Source: Corylus avellana
Lineage: Eukaryota > Streptophyta > Magnoliopsida > Fagales > Betulaceae
Length of the DNA: 64,000 nt
Assembly (NCBI RefSeq): GCF_901000735.1
Contig: NC_081546.1
Span: 7,776,254-7,840,253 of the forward strand
Direction of reading: 5' to 3'
This document shows, one piece after another, positions 1 to 11,226 of this stretch. Numbering within the stretch: position 1 is the first letter of the stretch; the number at the start of each line of letters is the position of its first letter. The translations under genes were made by a program, and so were the position numbers. The notes beneath the pieces are model-generated. The model ran no database searches. It was given only the letters and a program-made list of their open reading frames with translations, and was not told the origin of the DNA.

Positions 1-791
1 ATTGGAAATATAAAGTCAGGCCACATCTGTATCAGAATTGCTATTTGAAACACAAGTACAGTTTTACTTGAATCTTGAGCCATCAATCAAGGAAACCAAC
101 GGAAGTTGCCCTGATTGTTGTTCAGAAATTCTATGATGCTAGTCTTTAGCAATTCTTTCTTTAGCTTATTGTTGCTGAAATCTGCGTATAACATGAAGGA
201 AAGGGAAACTTGTTCTGGCTTTTTGTGGCAATGCGCCCCTTGTCTATTATTGTGTTCAGCATACCTGTAATCTCTCACAGGGTTGATTTGAAGAGACCAT
301 TGAGGGATGGATAAATACCATTTTTTTTAAAATCCCTTTTAAATATGATCATAATACAGGATAAATGGGAGTATATTGCAAAAACCTGGGGTGCTGGATT
401 TCTAATAACTCGCTTCGTCAGTGCAATTGTCTCACCGGTTTGTCTCTCCCTCCCTCCTCTCTCTCCCATTGTTAATTCCACAAGTATCAATTTTTGTCCT
501 TTGTATCCCAATTGCAAATGTTATGCAGAATGCAAAGTTAAAAAGAACTAGTTATTGATATGCTCATCAGTTTCCTTTTCTTGTTTGGTTCGCTCTCTCC
601 TCCAGTTTGCTTCACTTGAGAAGGCCAAAGAAATAGAGGAGTATTTTGCAAGCCGTTCTAAGCCGTCAATTGCTAGAACCTTGAAGCAGAGCATTGAGCG
701 AGTTCACATTAATGCAAATTGGGTTCAGAGTGTTCAGAATGAGAAGCATCTTGCCGACGCAGTGAAGGATTTGGCACACAGAAAGTACTAG
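1..791 (+). CDS. Aminopeptidase M1 (APM1-like), 3' end only
   Basis: Only the last two coding exons are in the window: 360-437, then 606-791 ending in TAG. The first is preceded by ATACAG and followed by GTTTGT; the second follows CTCCAG. They encode the C-terminal ERAP1_C-like helical region of an M1 zinc aminopeptidase, including WEYIAKTWGAGF and a last 61 residues ending AHRKY. The catalytic half lies upstream, so activity cannot be judged. The same two exons occur in the complete gene at 12463-20222; the last exons differ at about 9 of 61 residues with no frameshift or stop, so this copy looks maintained by selection (inference). Intron sequence from base 1 to 359 aligns with 19413-19788, showing a tandem duplication. 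Confidence 0.88.
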
Positions 792-2269
792 GTGACACTT
801 CGCCTTTGTTCTAAAAAATGAAAGCAATCAGATCAAATTTCACTACTTTCATAACTTCAAATCTGCTGGAACATGTGTGACAATAATGAATCAGGGACAT
901 AAGTTACCATTTGTCTATCGATTATATATCTTCTGAAGTTGGATTTTTCTGATTATGGCTTTTGTCTTGCATGGATGAAACTGAAGGGGTTGTTTTTTCC
1001 TTCTTATACTTGGTGTTGGCGCATGTTTCCCGAAATTAGCCACAGTTAAAAATGTTTTCTTTTAAGCATGAAGGAAAAGCCAATGGATAGTATTTAATCC
1101 ACTGCTCAGCAAGAGCCTCCTCTCTAAGAGGGGACAGTGGTGGGTTCTTTTCCAACTTTATAATATATTTCATTGACTATTCTTTTTCATTGCACCAAAC
1201 ACAATATTTTTTAAAAATCATTTTATACCGAAACAAATAGAGCTTAAAAGAATGCCAATTCCCCACCTTATTCATTCTGTGTCACTCTTATGTTCTTTTA
1301 AGAATTATGTGGCTTTTAAAATTATCATTGTGGTTATAATTGATTATTACTGAATTTTAATCAAATGGTAATTTTAAGAGTCATATCATTTTTTGAGGGA
1401 CACGAGTGACACGAGGAGTTTATAGAATTACTCTATTAGTGGCGTAACTCTTAAGTCGCTCTTCTTCCTAAGAGCCCTGGTTCTCCACATGGCGACACTG
1501 TCGTAGTACATCGTGTGCTCGAGTTAGATGCTAGGATGAAATTTAAGCATGCGAGTAAGAGAAATATGGTTAATTACTTACGATTAAATTTAAAAAAAAA
1601 AATAAAAAAAAAAATTTTTCTTAAAAAAAAAAAAGGATTGAGATAAGCTTTTCCTTTCTTTTGATATCTAAAAAAGTAGAAACATTAACTTTTCAATTTC
1701 CACTCAAAAAAATCGTTACTCTTTTCACCTTGATAGTTCATATCACATCAACGTTTCTCAATAAAATAAAATTATAAAAAATAAATAAAAAATCCTCTTA
1801 AAATTATTGATCAAACACTACAAAGGAGGGCTTTTAATTTGACTTCGACTTTAATGTTCGCTCCGTATCCTTGGGGCTGGGCCCGATAAAAGGAAAAGAA
1901 AAGGGATCCAAAGAAAAGAGAGACCCATACATAGACTTTCACTTCAACGTTCATGTCACAATGTGTAAGTTTCGAAGTTACGTATCCTGTGGACCTAACG
2001 AAAGGGCCCAACAAAAAAAAAAAAAAAAAAGGTTAAATGTAATTTTAGTACACGTGGTTTTGGCCAAAATCAACATGTACTTCTGTCAAGGTTCCATTCA
2101 TTTTTTGACAGGTGACCCTCCATTGGGTCTTGTGACCTATCGTGGGATGACCCTCCGTAGAGTCACTTGTGATCCATTGCAAGTTACCTTTTGTGATCCA
2201 TAATGGGAACCGATGACCTGTTAGAATTTTTAGAATTTTGTTTTTTAAAAAAACATTGCATTTTGGGAA
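792..2269. other. Duplicated 3' flank of the first APM1 copy
   Basis: No gene seen. About 792-1860 is a diverged copy of 20223-21690 behind the second APM1 gene. Shared landmarks include AATGAATCAGGGACATAAG (886 and 20497), the segment around GCTCAGCA (1107 and 20738) and a TTTAATGTTC segment (1850 and 21680). The duplication therefore carried about 1 kb of downstream DNA. A hairpin MITE (1279-1416) and A/T runs (1588-1635, 2013-2030) lie inside. Past about 1870 I see no homology to the other copy. Confidence 0.7.
1279..1416. mobile_element. Short hairpin MITE, copy 1 of a dispersed family
   Basis: The ends form an imperfect inverted repeat: TGTGTCACTCTTATGTTC on the left pairs with GGGACACGAGTGACACGA on the right. 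The middle (GTGGCTTTTAAAATTATC to TGGTAATTTTAAGAGTCAT) also folds back. The same layout and related core occur at about 11831-11990, 50686-50835, 56029-56178 and 57525-57665. No transposase is encoded, so it is a non-autonomous element of unassigned superfamily. Confidence 0.6.
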
Positions 2270-2441
2270 TCATATATATATATATATATATATATAAACG
2301 CCGAATCACTTTCAGAAGTGTCTTAATATTGCGACCTGTGGCATGAACCCTTTTTTATTTTAATATTAAACCAATTTTTTAAGACATAATTCGTGAATTG
2401 ATTTTTTAAGAATAAATCGACTCTTACTTAAAAAACTAGTC

Positions 2442-2483
<42 letters not shown>

Positions 2484-2702
2484 TTTTAGATAGGAGAGAC
2501 TAATATCATGACATGTGGCGTTCTATTTAATTGTCAAATTATTATATAATGAAACTGTGCGTTTGAGTTTTTTTGAGTTTTAAATAGAAGACGGTAATAT
2601 CGTGACATGTGGCATTTCATTTATCTGACAAGTAATAATTATTAAAAAAAAACTGTGCTTTAAATTTTCAAAACACGTTATTATCACTTTATCCCCACAT
2701 TA
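2270..2702. repeat. AT/GA microsatellites and Helitron-like 5' relics
   Basis: Long TA runs at 2274-2296 and 2443-2460, the latter followed by a GA run to 2482. Each is followed by a related motif with the core GACATGTGGC or GACCTGTGGC (about 2334, 2510 and 2603), also found at the start of the tandem block at 5056 and 6974. The TC-plus-TA-rich starts after an A resemble Helitron 5' ends, but matching 3' ends cannot be paired with confidence. No gene seen. Confidence 0.5.
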
Positions 2703-4878
2703 TCTAATATATATAATAAAGGAGTTTTCAAAATAAGATACTTGAGATGAAAGTGAAACATTGTTAGTTTAGTTAACCGTCTTCTCAGTTTTCTTTTATA
2801 TCGGTGTAAACATTGGAAACATCAAATAACCGTCCAATTAAACAATGTGATCACAAACCTTCAAGTTTTCTACCCACATTCTTCAAACACCCCAAATACC
2901 GAATAAGAATCCATCGTCTCTCTATTCCTCTCCTCATCCCCACTATTTATTAGTCTCCATATAACTCACCACTTTCTACCGCAAGTAAGATTGGTGACTG
3001 CAACCAAAAGCATGGCTACGAAAGAAAAAGCTCTTGAGTCTTGATGATTACACTAAAGATGGGACGGTAAATCTAAGAAGGAATCTAGTCCGTAGATCCA
3101 AGTGTAGTGGATGAACTGCTTGCTCCTTTATTGTTGGTAATCTAATTTCTATTTGCCTCCTTCTCTGTCTCTCAAAGGCTGAATGTCCATCCAGCCTTAA
3201 GGATTTGGTTATCCACAGTCCACTTGATTCGTGTATCCCTTTTAGGATCATCCGATCATATACGTGTTGGGCTCCTCAACACTTGGAAGCCAATTAATTT
3301 GCTTCATTAATTATATTGTTATAGTAACCATCGTTAATAATGTTCTATAATCACTATGCAAATGTTTCAATGAAAATTTTTATTTAGTTTCGTTTTTCTT
3401 CTTCTTTTTTTTTTTCTTTTTCAAGCATTCATTTCATATTGTTGTGAGTGTAGTATTCTTTTTAATAGATTTTCTTGGTTATGTAATTATACTATTTACT
3501 ATTGCATTCTTTGATCGCATTCTTTGATCATACTCTTTAGTTAAAAGAATTACACATAGTATCATGTAGTTAAGCAAATTCAGAAAATGCACTCCTACTT
3601 TAATGTCAATCACATATTTTAGGGCTTTTCCTGTGTTCATTTTTTCTTTCTTTTTGCCATGTCTTGGAAAAAATAATGAAAATTTTGTAGGACGATGTTT
3701 AACAACGGGAATTAATGCAAAAGTCACAAAATTGTACATATGTTATTTGGAATTTCAACACAATGTCTTCAAAGGTAGTTACTACTATTATTTTTATTTT
3801 AAGTCTTAAAAAAAAAAAAAAAAAAAAACCCTCATTTACCTAAAAAAAAAGTTATACAGACTATTTCAAAACAATTAATGTCACTAAAACTATAGCTATA
3901 ATCCTTGTTAATCATGTTTGTAAATATTGAATATAGGTAATTACTTATCATTATCTAAAGTGATTTTTACTATTTGTTCTTTGTTTTTTTTGGGATTACA
4001 ACGTTATTTTTATAGTCTCTTGAATTAATGTTTTAAAATATTGAACACATGTGATTTCTTTTGCTTCATTGAGAATTCAATTGCAATACGCGTAGATATA
4101 TTTTTATAATTTGAAAGACATGTATTTAGTTGAAATATGATGTTAACAATATATTATGCTAATATTTCACTTTTTGCTTAACATAATATTATATGTTCTA
4201 TTTGAATTGAATATAGAAATTTGTTGTTAAATGTTTTTGGTCTTTAGAGCAACACATACATGGTTTATATTTGTAAATGATTGCTACAGAACCTTCCGCT
4301 TCATTGTTATTTGTTATTGTTGCTTTCTTTTCTCTAATAAACTTAAAGGTTTTGTGTTCTTATGTTCCCAATGTTTCTCTTTATCTCTAAAACTCCCACC
4401 AACATCACCAATTGGATTCTCCTCCAACAGGTAGTTGAATTTGTGTATCATTTCACCTATTTTTCGTTTTCTTTTGACAACTAACTTTTTGTTTCAAACT
4501 TTTTGTTTTTTTTCTTTTTCATTACCTATTTATTTGATAAATATAAGAATTTGGTATCTAAAAACACAAAACTATCATCTCTTTAATCTTTTACACTCTT
4601 TTGATATTTTTTTCCCATTATAATAATAATAATAATAAATATTATTATTATTATTATTGTTGTTGTTGTTTCACCGTCTCTTTTTAATATGAGTTTGTTA
4701 TATTTTTCATATTAAAGCTTTATAGAACGCCTTTTTTTTTTCTTTTTTTTTTTTCCTACTTCCTACTTGAAACTTTTTTTTTTCTTCCTGTCATTTATGC
4801 ATCCACTAATTATTATTTTTTTGTTTCCTTCCTGTCATTTTTAAAAACAATCCGTGCATTGCACGGGTCTCAAGCTCG
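2703..4878 (+). mobile_element. Non-autonomous Helitron with captured gene fragment
   Basis: The 5' end reads TCTAATATATATAATAAAGG directly after an A, the form of many plant Helitron 5' ends. The 3' end has a perfect stem-loop, CCGTGC-ATT-GCACGG (4852-4866), 8 bases before CTCG, followed by T. The usual terminal motif is CTRR, so CTCG would be a one-base change. Insertion between A and T without target duplication fits Helitrons. No RepHel gene is present in the 2.2 kb. Inside lies a decayed NPF exon (3012-3136); the rest is AT-rich with poly-A/T and (TTA)n runs and no recognisable gene. Confidence 0.72.
3012..3136 (+). pseudogene. Captured NRT1/PTR (NPF) first-exon fragment
   Basis: Conceptual reading gives MATKEKALES, then after a one-base shift DYTKDGTVNLRRN, then RRSKCSG, a stop, and TACSFIV, ending at a GTAATC donor-like site. 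This matches the conserved N-terminus of plant NPF (nitrate/peptide transporter family) proteins, which start with an acidic DDYT-DGTVDL segment, then NP-RRSK, a GWTACSFIV block and the first membrane helix. The stop falls where Trp (TGG) is expected as TGA, and an extra T near 3040 shifts frame, so it is dead. The following helix exon (YE-FERMAYYG) is not found nearby. Its position inside a Helitron explains the isolated exon. Confidence 0.68.
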
Positions 4879-5189
4879 TTAGCATAATTAATGACATTTA
4901 ATTATATTTCAAGAATTTTTCATATATAAATTATTTAATAAATTAAATATTATCATTGTCCAAATCAAATAAGGAAACAAATAATATAAATCAAATCATA
5001 TCATATATCATATATAATAGTCGAAGCCTTCTTTTAAAGTGCCTTCAAATCGCGACATGTGGCGTGAACCAATTTTTTTTAAAGACTAAACCGATTTTTT
5101 AACTCATTATTTTAAAAAGAAAATAGTTAAAAATTGAACGGTTCATATTTTTGTTATCTCTCTATCTCTCTTTTTTTCCTCTCTCAACG

Positions 5190-5224
<35 letters not shown>

Positions 5225-6659
5225 CAAGTCATTTACTCTCATTCCACATCTCTCTCTTAAACCGGTTCATATCTCTCTCTCTCCCCTTTTTCTTCCTCTC
5301 TCTCCACGTCTCTCTCTTTTTTCTCTCCAAGATTTTCACTCTCATTCAACATCTCTCTCTCTCTTAATTTCAAAAAAAAAATAAAAAATCTCTCCATCCA
5401 CTCTCCAACATTAATATCTCTCCTCTTTTTTCTCTCCATCTCTATCTTTCTCTTTCTCCACTCTCCAACATTAACAAAAACATAATCTATTGGCCTAAAA
5501 ATTCAAATTGGAGGTAATTATTCTTCTTAACCTTTTTTTTTTTTTTTTTTCCAAACCAACAAAGTTTTAACATATTCTAATTTATATAAATTAAACTAAA
5601 ATTAAAGGTCTTATCTTTTAATTCATTTGAATGTTTATGGATTTTTTTTTTTTTTGTCTAATTTACTCGGATTTTCAAGCATTTTTTCTCTACTTTTGAA
5701 AGCAATATTATTTTGCTTTTTTTTTCTTTTTTTTTTTAATATTTGGAATTATATAGGTTTTATTTGTATTGAAATAAGATAGATGATTTATTTGATTGCA
5801 TTAAATCTTGATTGAAAGACCAATTTTTTTAAAGAGTAAACCGATTTTTTAACTCATTATTTTAAAAATTGAACGGTTCATATTTTTTCTCTCTCTATCT
5901 CTCTTTTTTTCCTCTCTCTCTCTCTCTCTCTCTTTTCTCTCTACAAGTCATTCACTCTCATTCCACATCTCTCTCACCGGTTCATATCTCTCTCTCTCTC
6001 ATTTTTTTTCCTCTCTCTCCACGTCTCTCTCTCTCTCTTAATTTCAAAGAAAACGACATCTCTCTCCCTCCACTCTCCAACATTAATATCTCTCCTCTTT
6101 TTTCTCTCCATCTCTATCTTTCTCTTTCTCCACTCTCCAACATTAACAAAAACATAATCTATTGGCCTAAAAATTCAAATTGAAGGTAATTATTATTATT
6201 ATTATTTTTTTTTTTTCAGACCAATAATGATAAATTAAACTAAAATTAAAGGTCTTATGTTTTAATTCATTTGAATGTTTATAGATTTGTGTTTTTTTTT
6301 TTTTGTGTGTAATTTACTCGGATTTTCAAGCATATTTTTAAGGTTTTTTTTTTTTTTTCTCTACTTTTGAAAGCAATATTATTTTGCCTTTTATTTTTAA
6401 TATTCATAATTATATAGGTTTTATTTGTATTGAAATAAGATAGATGATTTATTTGATTGCATTAAATCTTGATTGAAAGATTTTATTTTATTTTGTATTC
6501 ATAAATTTTTTTTCTCTCAAATATTGAGAATTATGTGAATTTTATTTGTATTTAAATATAACCTTTAGCATGTCTTTTTATTGAAAGAGTGATGATTGAT
6601 TTTTTAACATGACTATTTTAGCCTGTAATTAATAATAATATAAAAAAATGAAGTTGCAT

Positions 6660-6718
6660 TTAAGTTTTAAAATCAAATATAATAAAGAACCATGTGCATA
6701 GTGCGAGTTATATGCTAG
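6660..6718 (+). mobile_element. Helitron-like 3' end, copy A
   Basis: AATCAAATATAATAAAGAAC leads into an imperfect GC-rich hairpin (CATGTGCATAGTGCGAG) and ends TTATATGCTAG. Two relatives end in the same way at 8980 and 11640. CTAG fits the CTRR terminus, but the next base is G rather than the usual T. A 5' end for this copy is possible at 5008 (TCATATATAATAG after A) but is uncertain. Confidence 0.5.
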
Positions 6719-7241
6719 GGTATCTATGTATAAATAGATACATAGATACTTCTTCATTTTTGTAGAGGTAACCAAAAAGAATTTTCCTTCCAAAATGCTT
6801 CTTCTTCATTTTCGTAGAACGCTTATCATATCATTTTTGGATTTATCTTTGTGTATCTATGTTGTTGAAGCATTTTTTGTCGAGCCGTCTCTAACCAGCG
6901 ATCCTCGGGCTCCTATAAAATAATAAGAGCATCAAAGGGGTCTACGGGCCTTTTGAAGTGCCTTCAAATCGAGACATGTGGCGTGAACCAATTTTTTTTA
7001 AAGACTAAACCGATTTTTTAACTCATTATTTTAAAAAATAAATAGTTAAAAATTGAACGGTTCATATTTTTGTTATCTCTCTATCTCTCTTTTTTTCCTC
7101 TCTCTCAACGTCTCTCTCTCTCTCTCTCTCTCTCTCTTTTCTCTCCAAGTCATTCACTCTCATTCCACATCTCTCTCTCTTAAACCGGTTCATATCTCTC
7201 TCTCTCTCCTTTTTTTTCCCTCTCTCTCCACGTCTCTCTCT

Positions 7242-7490
7242 NNNNNNNNNNNNNNNNNNNNNNNNNNNNNNNNNNNNNNNNNNNNNNNNNNNNNNNNNNN
7301 NNNNNNNNNNNNNNNNNNNNNNNNNNNNNNNNNNNNNNNNNNNNNNNNNNNNNNNNNNNNNNNNNNNNNNNNNNNNNNNNNNNNNNNNNNNNNNNNNNNN
7401 NNNNNNNNNNNNNNNNNNNNNNNNNNNNNNNNNNNNNNNNNNNNNNNNNNNNNNNNNNNNNNNNNNNNNNNNNNNNNNNNNNNNNNNNNN
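7242..7490. other. Assembly gap (249 N)
   Basis: A run of N between a CT microsatellite and a T homopolymer. The gap lies in the second unit of the tandem block, so the missing bases are probably simple repeat. Confidence 0.99.
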
Positions 7491-7882
7491 TTTTTTTTTT
7501 TTTTTTTTTTTTTTCAGACCAACAATGTTTTAACATATTCTAATTTATATAAATTAAACTAAAATTAAAGGTCTTATGTTTTAATTCATTTGAATGTCTA
7601 TAGAATTTTTTTTTTTGTGTGTAATTTACTCGGATTTTCAAGCATATTTTCATGTTTTTTTTTCTCTACTTTTGAAAGCAATATTATTTTGCTTTTTTTT
7701 TTTTTTAATATTCAGAATTATATAGGTTTTATTTGCATTGAAATAAGATAGATGATTTATTTGATTGCATTAAATCTTGATTGAAAGACCAATTTTTTTT
7801 TTAAAGACTAAACCGATTTTTAACTCATTATTTTAAAAAGTGAACAGTTAAAAATTGAATGATTCATATTTTTGTTCTCTCT

Positions 7883-8020
7883 NNNNNNNNNNNNNNNNNN
7901 NNNNNNNNNNNNNNNNNNNNNNNNNNNNNNNNNNNNNNNNNNNNNNNNNNNNNNNNNNNNNNNNNNNNNNNNNNNNNNNNNNNNNNNNNNNNNNNNNNNN
8001 NNNNNNNNNNNNNNNNNNNN
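7883..8020. other. Assembly gap (138 N)
   Basis: A run of N between a TCTCTCT run and a 40-base AT microsatellite (8021-8060). Again inside the tandem block. Confidence 0.99.
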
Positions 8021-8062
<42 letters not shown>

Positions 8063-8929
8063 TTCCACTCTCCAACATTAATATCTCCTCTCTTTTTTCT
8101 CTCCATCTCTATCTTTCTCTTTCTCCACTCTCCAACATTAACTAAAACATAATCTATTGGTCTAAAAATTCAACTTGGAGGTAATTATTCTTCTTAACCT
8201 TTTTTTTTTTTTCCAGACCAACAATGTTTTAACATATTCTAATTTATATAAATTAAACTAAAATTAAAGGTCTTATGTTTTAATTCATTTGAATGTTTAT
8301 GGATTTATATATCCTTCCACTCTCCAACATTAATATCTCCCCTCTTTTTTCTCTCCATCTCTATCTTTCTCTTTCTCCACTCTCCAACATTAACTAAAAC
8401 ATAATCTATTGGTCTAAACATTCAACTTGGAGGTAATTATTCTTCTTAACCTTTTTTTTTTTTTTTCCAGACCAACAATGTTTTAACATATTCTAATTTA
8501 TATAAATTAAACTAAAATTAAAGGTCTTATGTTTTAATTCATTTGAATGTTTATGGATTTTTTTTTTTTTTGTGTGTAATTTACTCGGATTTTCCAACAT
8601 ATTTTTAAGTTTTTTTTTTCTCTACTTTTGAAAGCAATATTATTTTGCTTTTTTTTTTTAATATTCGGAATTATATAGGTTTTATTTGTATTGAAATAAG
8701 ATAGATGATTTATTTGATTGCATTAAATCTTGATTGAAATATTTTGTTTTATTTTGTATTCATAAATTTTTTTTTTTTTTCTCAAATGTTCAGAATTATG
8801 TGAATTTTATTCATATTTAAATATAACCTTTAGCATGTCTTTTTATTGAAAGAGTGATGATTGATTTTTTAACATGACTATTTTAGCCTATAATTAATAA
8901 AACAAAAAAATGAAGTTGCGTTTAAGTTT

Positions 8930-8980
8930 TAAAATCAAATATAATAAAGAACCATGCGCATAGCACGAGTTATATGCTAG
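8930..8980 (+). mobile_element. Helitron-like 3' end, copy B
   Basis: Near-identical to copy A: AAAATCAAATATAATAAAGA, then the hairpin region CATGCGCATAGCACGAG, then TTATATGCTAG. The roughly 240 bp that follow match those after copy A, so copy B arose by segmental tandem duplication rather than separate transposition. Confidence 0.5.
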
Positions 8981-10276
8981 GGTATCTATGTATAAATAGA
9001 TACATAGATACTTCTTCTTCATTTTTGTAGAGGTAACCAAAAAGAATTTTCCTTCCAAAATGCTTCTTCTTCATTTTTGTAGAACGCTTATCATATCATT
9101 TTTGGATTTATCTTTGTGTATCTATGTTGTTGAAGCATTTTTTGGATCTAACAATTTCTGTTTGGTGTGATCTTCACGTTCTTCGAGGCGTTTCTCAAAA
9201 TAATAAGTGTGTCAAAGGGGTCTACGGGGAAGGCCTCGTAGACCCTCTGATGCTTAAGTTAGCAGTCGTATATGGGGTGAAAATGTAGCCGGAGCTAGCA
9301 ATGTATTGAGAAATAATGATATGTAGGACCTTTTGAGATAATGTAAGACCTTATGAGATAATTAAGGGTTGTTGAGAGATAGTGGGACCCATAGTGGATT
9401 TTATCCCCAACATATGTAAATTAATTATTTTTATGTTTGTTTCTCTAAAAAGTTTCATTATATTGAAATATAATAGGTATCACACCAATAAGATTTTATG
9501 TTTTAATTCATTTGAATATTTTATTTTATTTTATTTTATTTATTTATTTATTTTTTTTTTTTCGTTTTGTGATTTACTCGAATATTCTAGCATTTTTTGG
9601 AAGTGTTGAAAGAAATTTATTTGATTGCATTAAATATTGAGTGAAATGTGTGTTTTATTTTGTATTAAAAAGAAGAGAGAAGATTTTGTTTATTTTACTC
9701 TGTATTTTTCTGAAATTATTAGAATTTTATGGGTTTTATTTGTATTACAATATAATAGGTATCACATCAACAATATTATATTTTGATCATCAGAATTCAA
9801 GTGTCCTTTTTTTTAACTTTTCATTAAGTAGATGTTTGGTACATTTCAAAAAAAAAAAACAAAACAAAAAAAATACATGTTCAGTAATTTACTGGTGTAT
9901 AACCTTTAGTATGTATTTTCACACACCTATTTTAACTTAAGGAAATTATATATAAACTCCTTAGGTTAACGCGTTTTTATTAAAAACTCCCTATTCAAAA
10001 ATTGACTCCCTAGGTCAATCGAAAGTACAATAAACTCCCTACCGTTAAAAATTTGTAACACTCGTTAGTGCTACTCAAAACTCCCCGCTTTACCTCAATA
10101 AAATATTAATTTTTTATTAATTTAATTAAAAAAGTTAAATCTAAAAAAAAAAAATTAAAGGATGGCCAGGGGCCCCCAACCCCTATGGGGTGGCTTACGG
10201 CCACCCCAGGGGTGGTGTGCCCACACCCCTAGGGTAGCTTGCGGCCACCCCTAGGTGGTTTGGGGTGGCTTGCGGG

Positions 10277-11226
10277 CAGTGGCGGATCCAGGACTTAATT
10301 CTACCAGGGGCGTCAATAAAATAATAAAATATAATGATAAAATTTTTTTTTCTTTATATATTATATTTTTATTATAATATGATAAATACAACAAAAAAAA
10401 AATTATACCACAATATATGTATCACAAAAAGCATATTTATATACTAAATTGATATATTAGTTACCATGTAGGCACTAGTACAAAAGTAAAGGAAAATACA
10501 AAATACAAAGTGCCTAAAATTGCATTCTATGCGGTCTTAGAAAAACAAAATCATCAAGTATCAAATCTGAATCGAAGCTTTCAGCAATTTCCCTTTCAAT
10601 GTAGACAAGTAAATTATCTTCAAGAAATTCATCTTCCATTTTGTTACGAAGTATTGTTTTAATAATTGTTTACTTCTCATACTCTAATGATATTATAATA
10701 AAATTATTAGCATATTCCGATAGCTATTAGCCTAAAATGAATTAATAAAAAGAACAAATCTAAGATTGGCAATAATCTTCTGAAACTCATTGATGCTTGA
10801 CAAAATCCCAAAGTATAAAAAACACACCAAACAAAAAAAAAAAATAGCAATATTGTTTTAGAATAAGATAAACAAAATGATGAAAATGAGAGATATATCT
10901 CAATTAAAAAGCTTAAATTATAACAAAGACAAATCAAGGCGTTAATGGCTTTAATTATAAGCTTTACTCTCAACTTACTCGGTTGGGTACTTGGATTATG
11001 ACAAGAAAATACCAAATATTGATAAATAAACATTAAATTTCTTGACTTCTTTTTTTTAATGTGAAACCAAGAAACCGAAACAGATGGAGGAGGTTTTTTT
11101 TTTTTTTTTTTTTTTACCTGGGGCAGTAAACAATTTATGCCAAAAAATTACGTAAAAAAAATTTTTTTAATTTTTTTTTACCAAGGGCGACCGCCCCCAG
11201 GTCGCCCCCTCTTCTCTCCGCCACTG
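10277..11226 (-). mobile_element. hAT element with 8-bp target duplication
   Basis: Ends CAGTGGCGGA and TCCGCCACTG are a perfect 10-bp inverted repeat, the end type of a common plant hAT family. The flanking octamer CTTGCGGG is duplicated exactly (10269-10276 and 11227-11234), the target length diagnostic of hAT. The 950-bp element lies in the centre of the long-TIR element and keeps a decayed transposase tail on the minus strand. It is too short to encode a full transposase, so it is non-autonomous. Confidence 0.88.
10527..10670 (-). pseudogene. hAT transposase C-terminal remnant
   Basis: Minus-strand reading gives TIIKTILRNKMEDEFLEDN, then LLVYIEREIAESFDSD and LILDDFVFSKTA before a stop. 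This resembles the last part of plant hAT transposases with a C-terminal dimerisation domain, where a K-LRNKM-DEFL-D segment and YIE-EIAE-F precede a short IDDF tail. Upstream the frame is broken, and the earlier catalytic region is absent from this 950-bp element. Confidence 0.6.

Larger units (their letters stand above)
5029..9230. repeat. Tandem duplication of a CT-rich Helitron-like block
   Basis: Two roughly 2-kb units lie head to tail, about 5029-6955 and 6950-9230. Both begin with AGTGCCTTCAAATCG and a GACATGTGGCGTGAACC motif. Both pass through long CT-rich tracts and end in a hairpin-like segment closing with GCTAG (6718 and 8980), then the same roughly 240-bp flank ending in AAAGGGGTCTACGGG. 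Each unit is internally repetitive: a roughly 750-800-bp subunit restarts at 5820 and 7789, and a roughly 250-bp subunit repeats at 8062 and 8312. Two assembly gaps fall inside. Short Ser/Leu-rich reading frames here are microsatellite artefacts. Confidence 0.75.

Noticed and set aside
5134..5384. Overlapping Ser/Leu-rich reading frames in the CT tracts (also 5869-6183 and 7053-7562)
   Set aside because: They are translations of CT/CTT microsatellites, open in several frames at once, and some cross N gaps. No domain or start context.
5008..6718. A complete Helitron in the first tandem unit
   Set aside because: The candidate 5' end TCATATATAATAG is weak and the 3' CTAG is followed by G, not T. 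Kept as Helitron-like only.
7820..8152. Tyr-Ile repeat frames on both strands
   Set aside because: Pure translation of the AT microsatellite at 8021-8060 plus an N gap.
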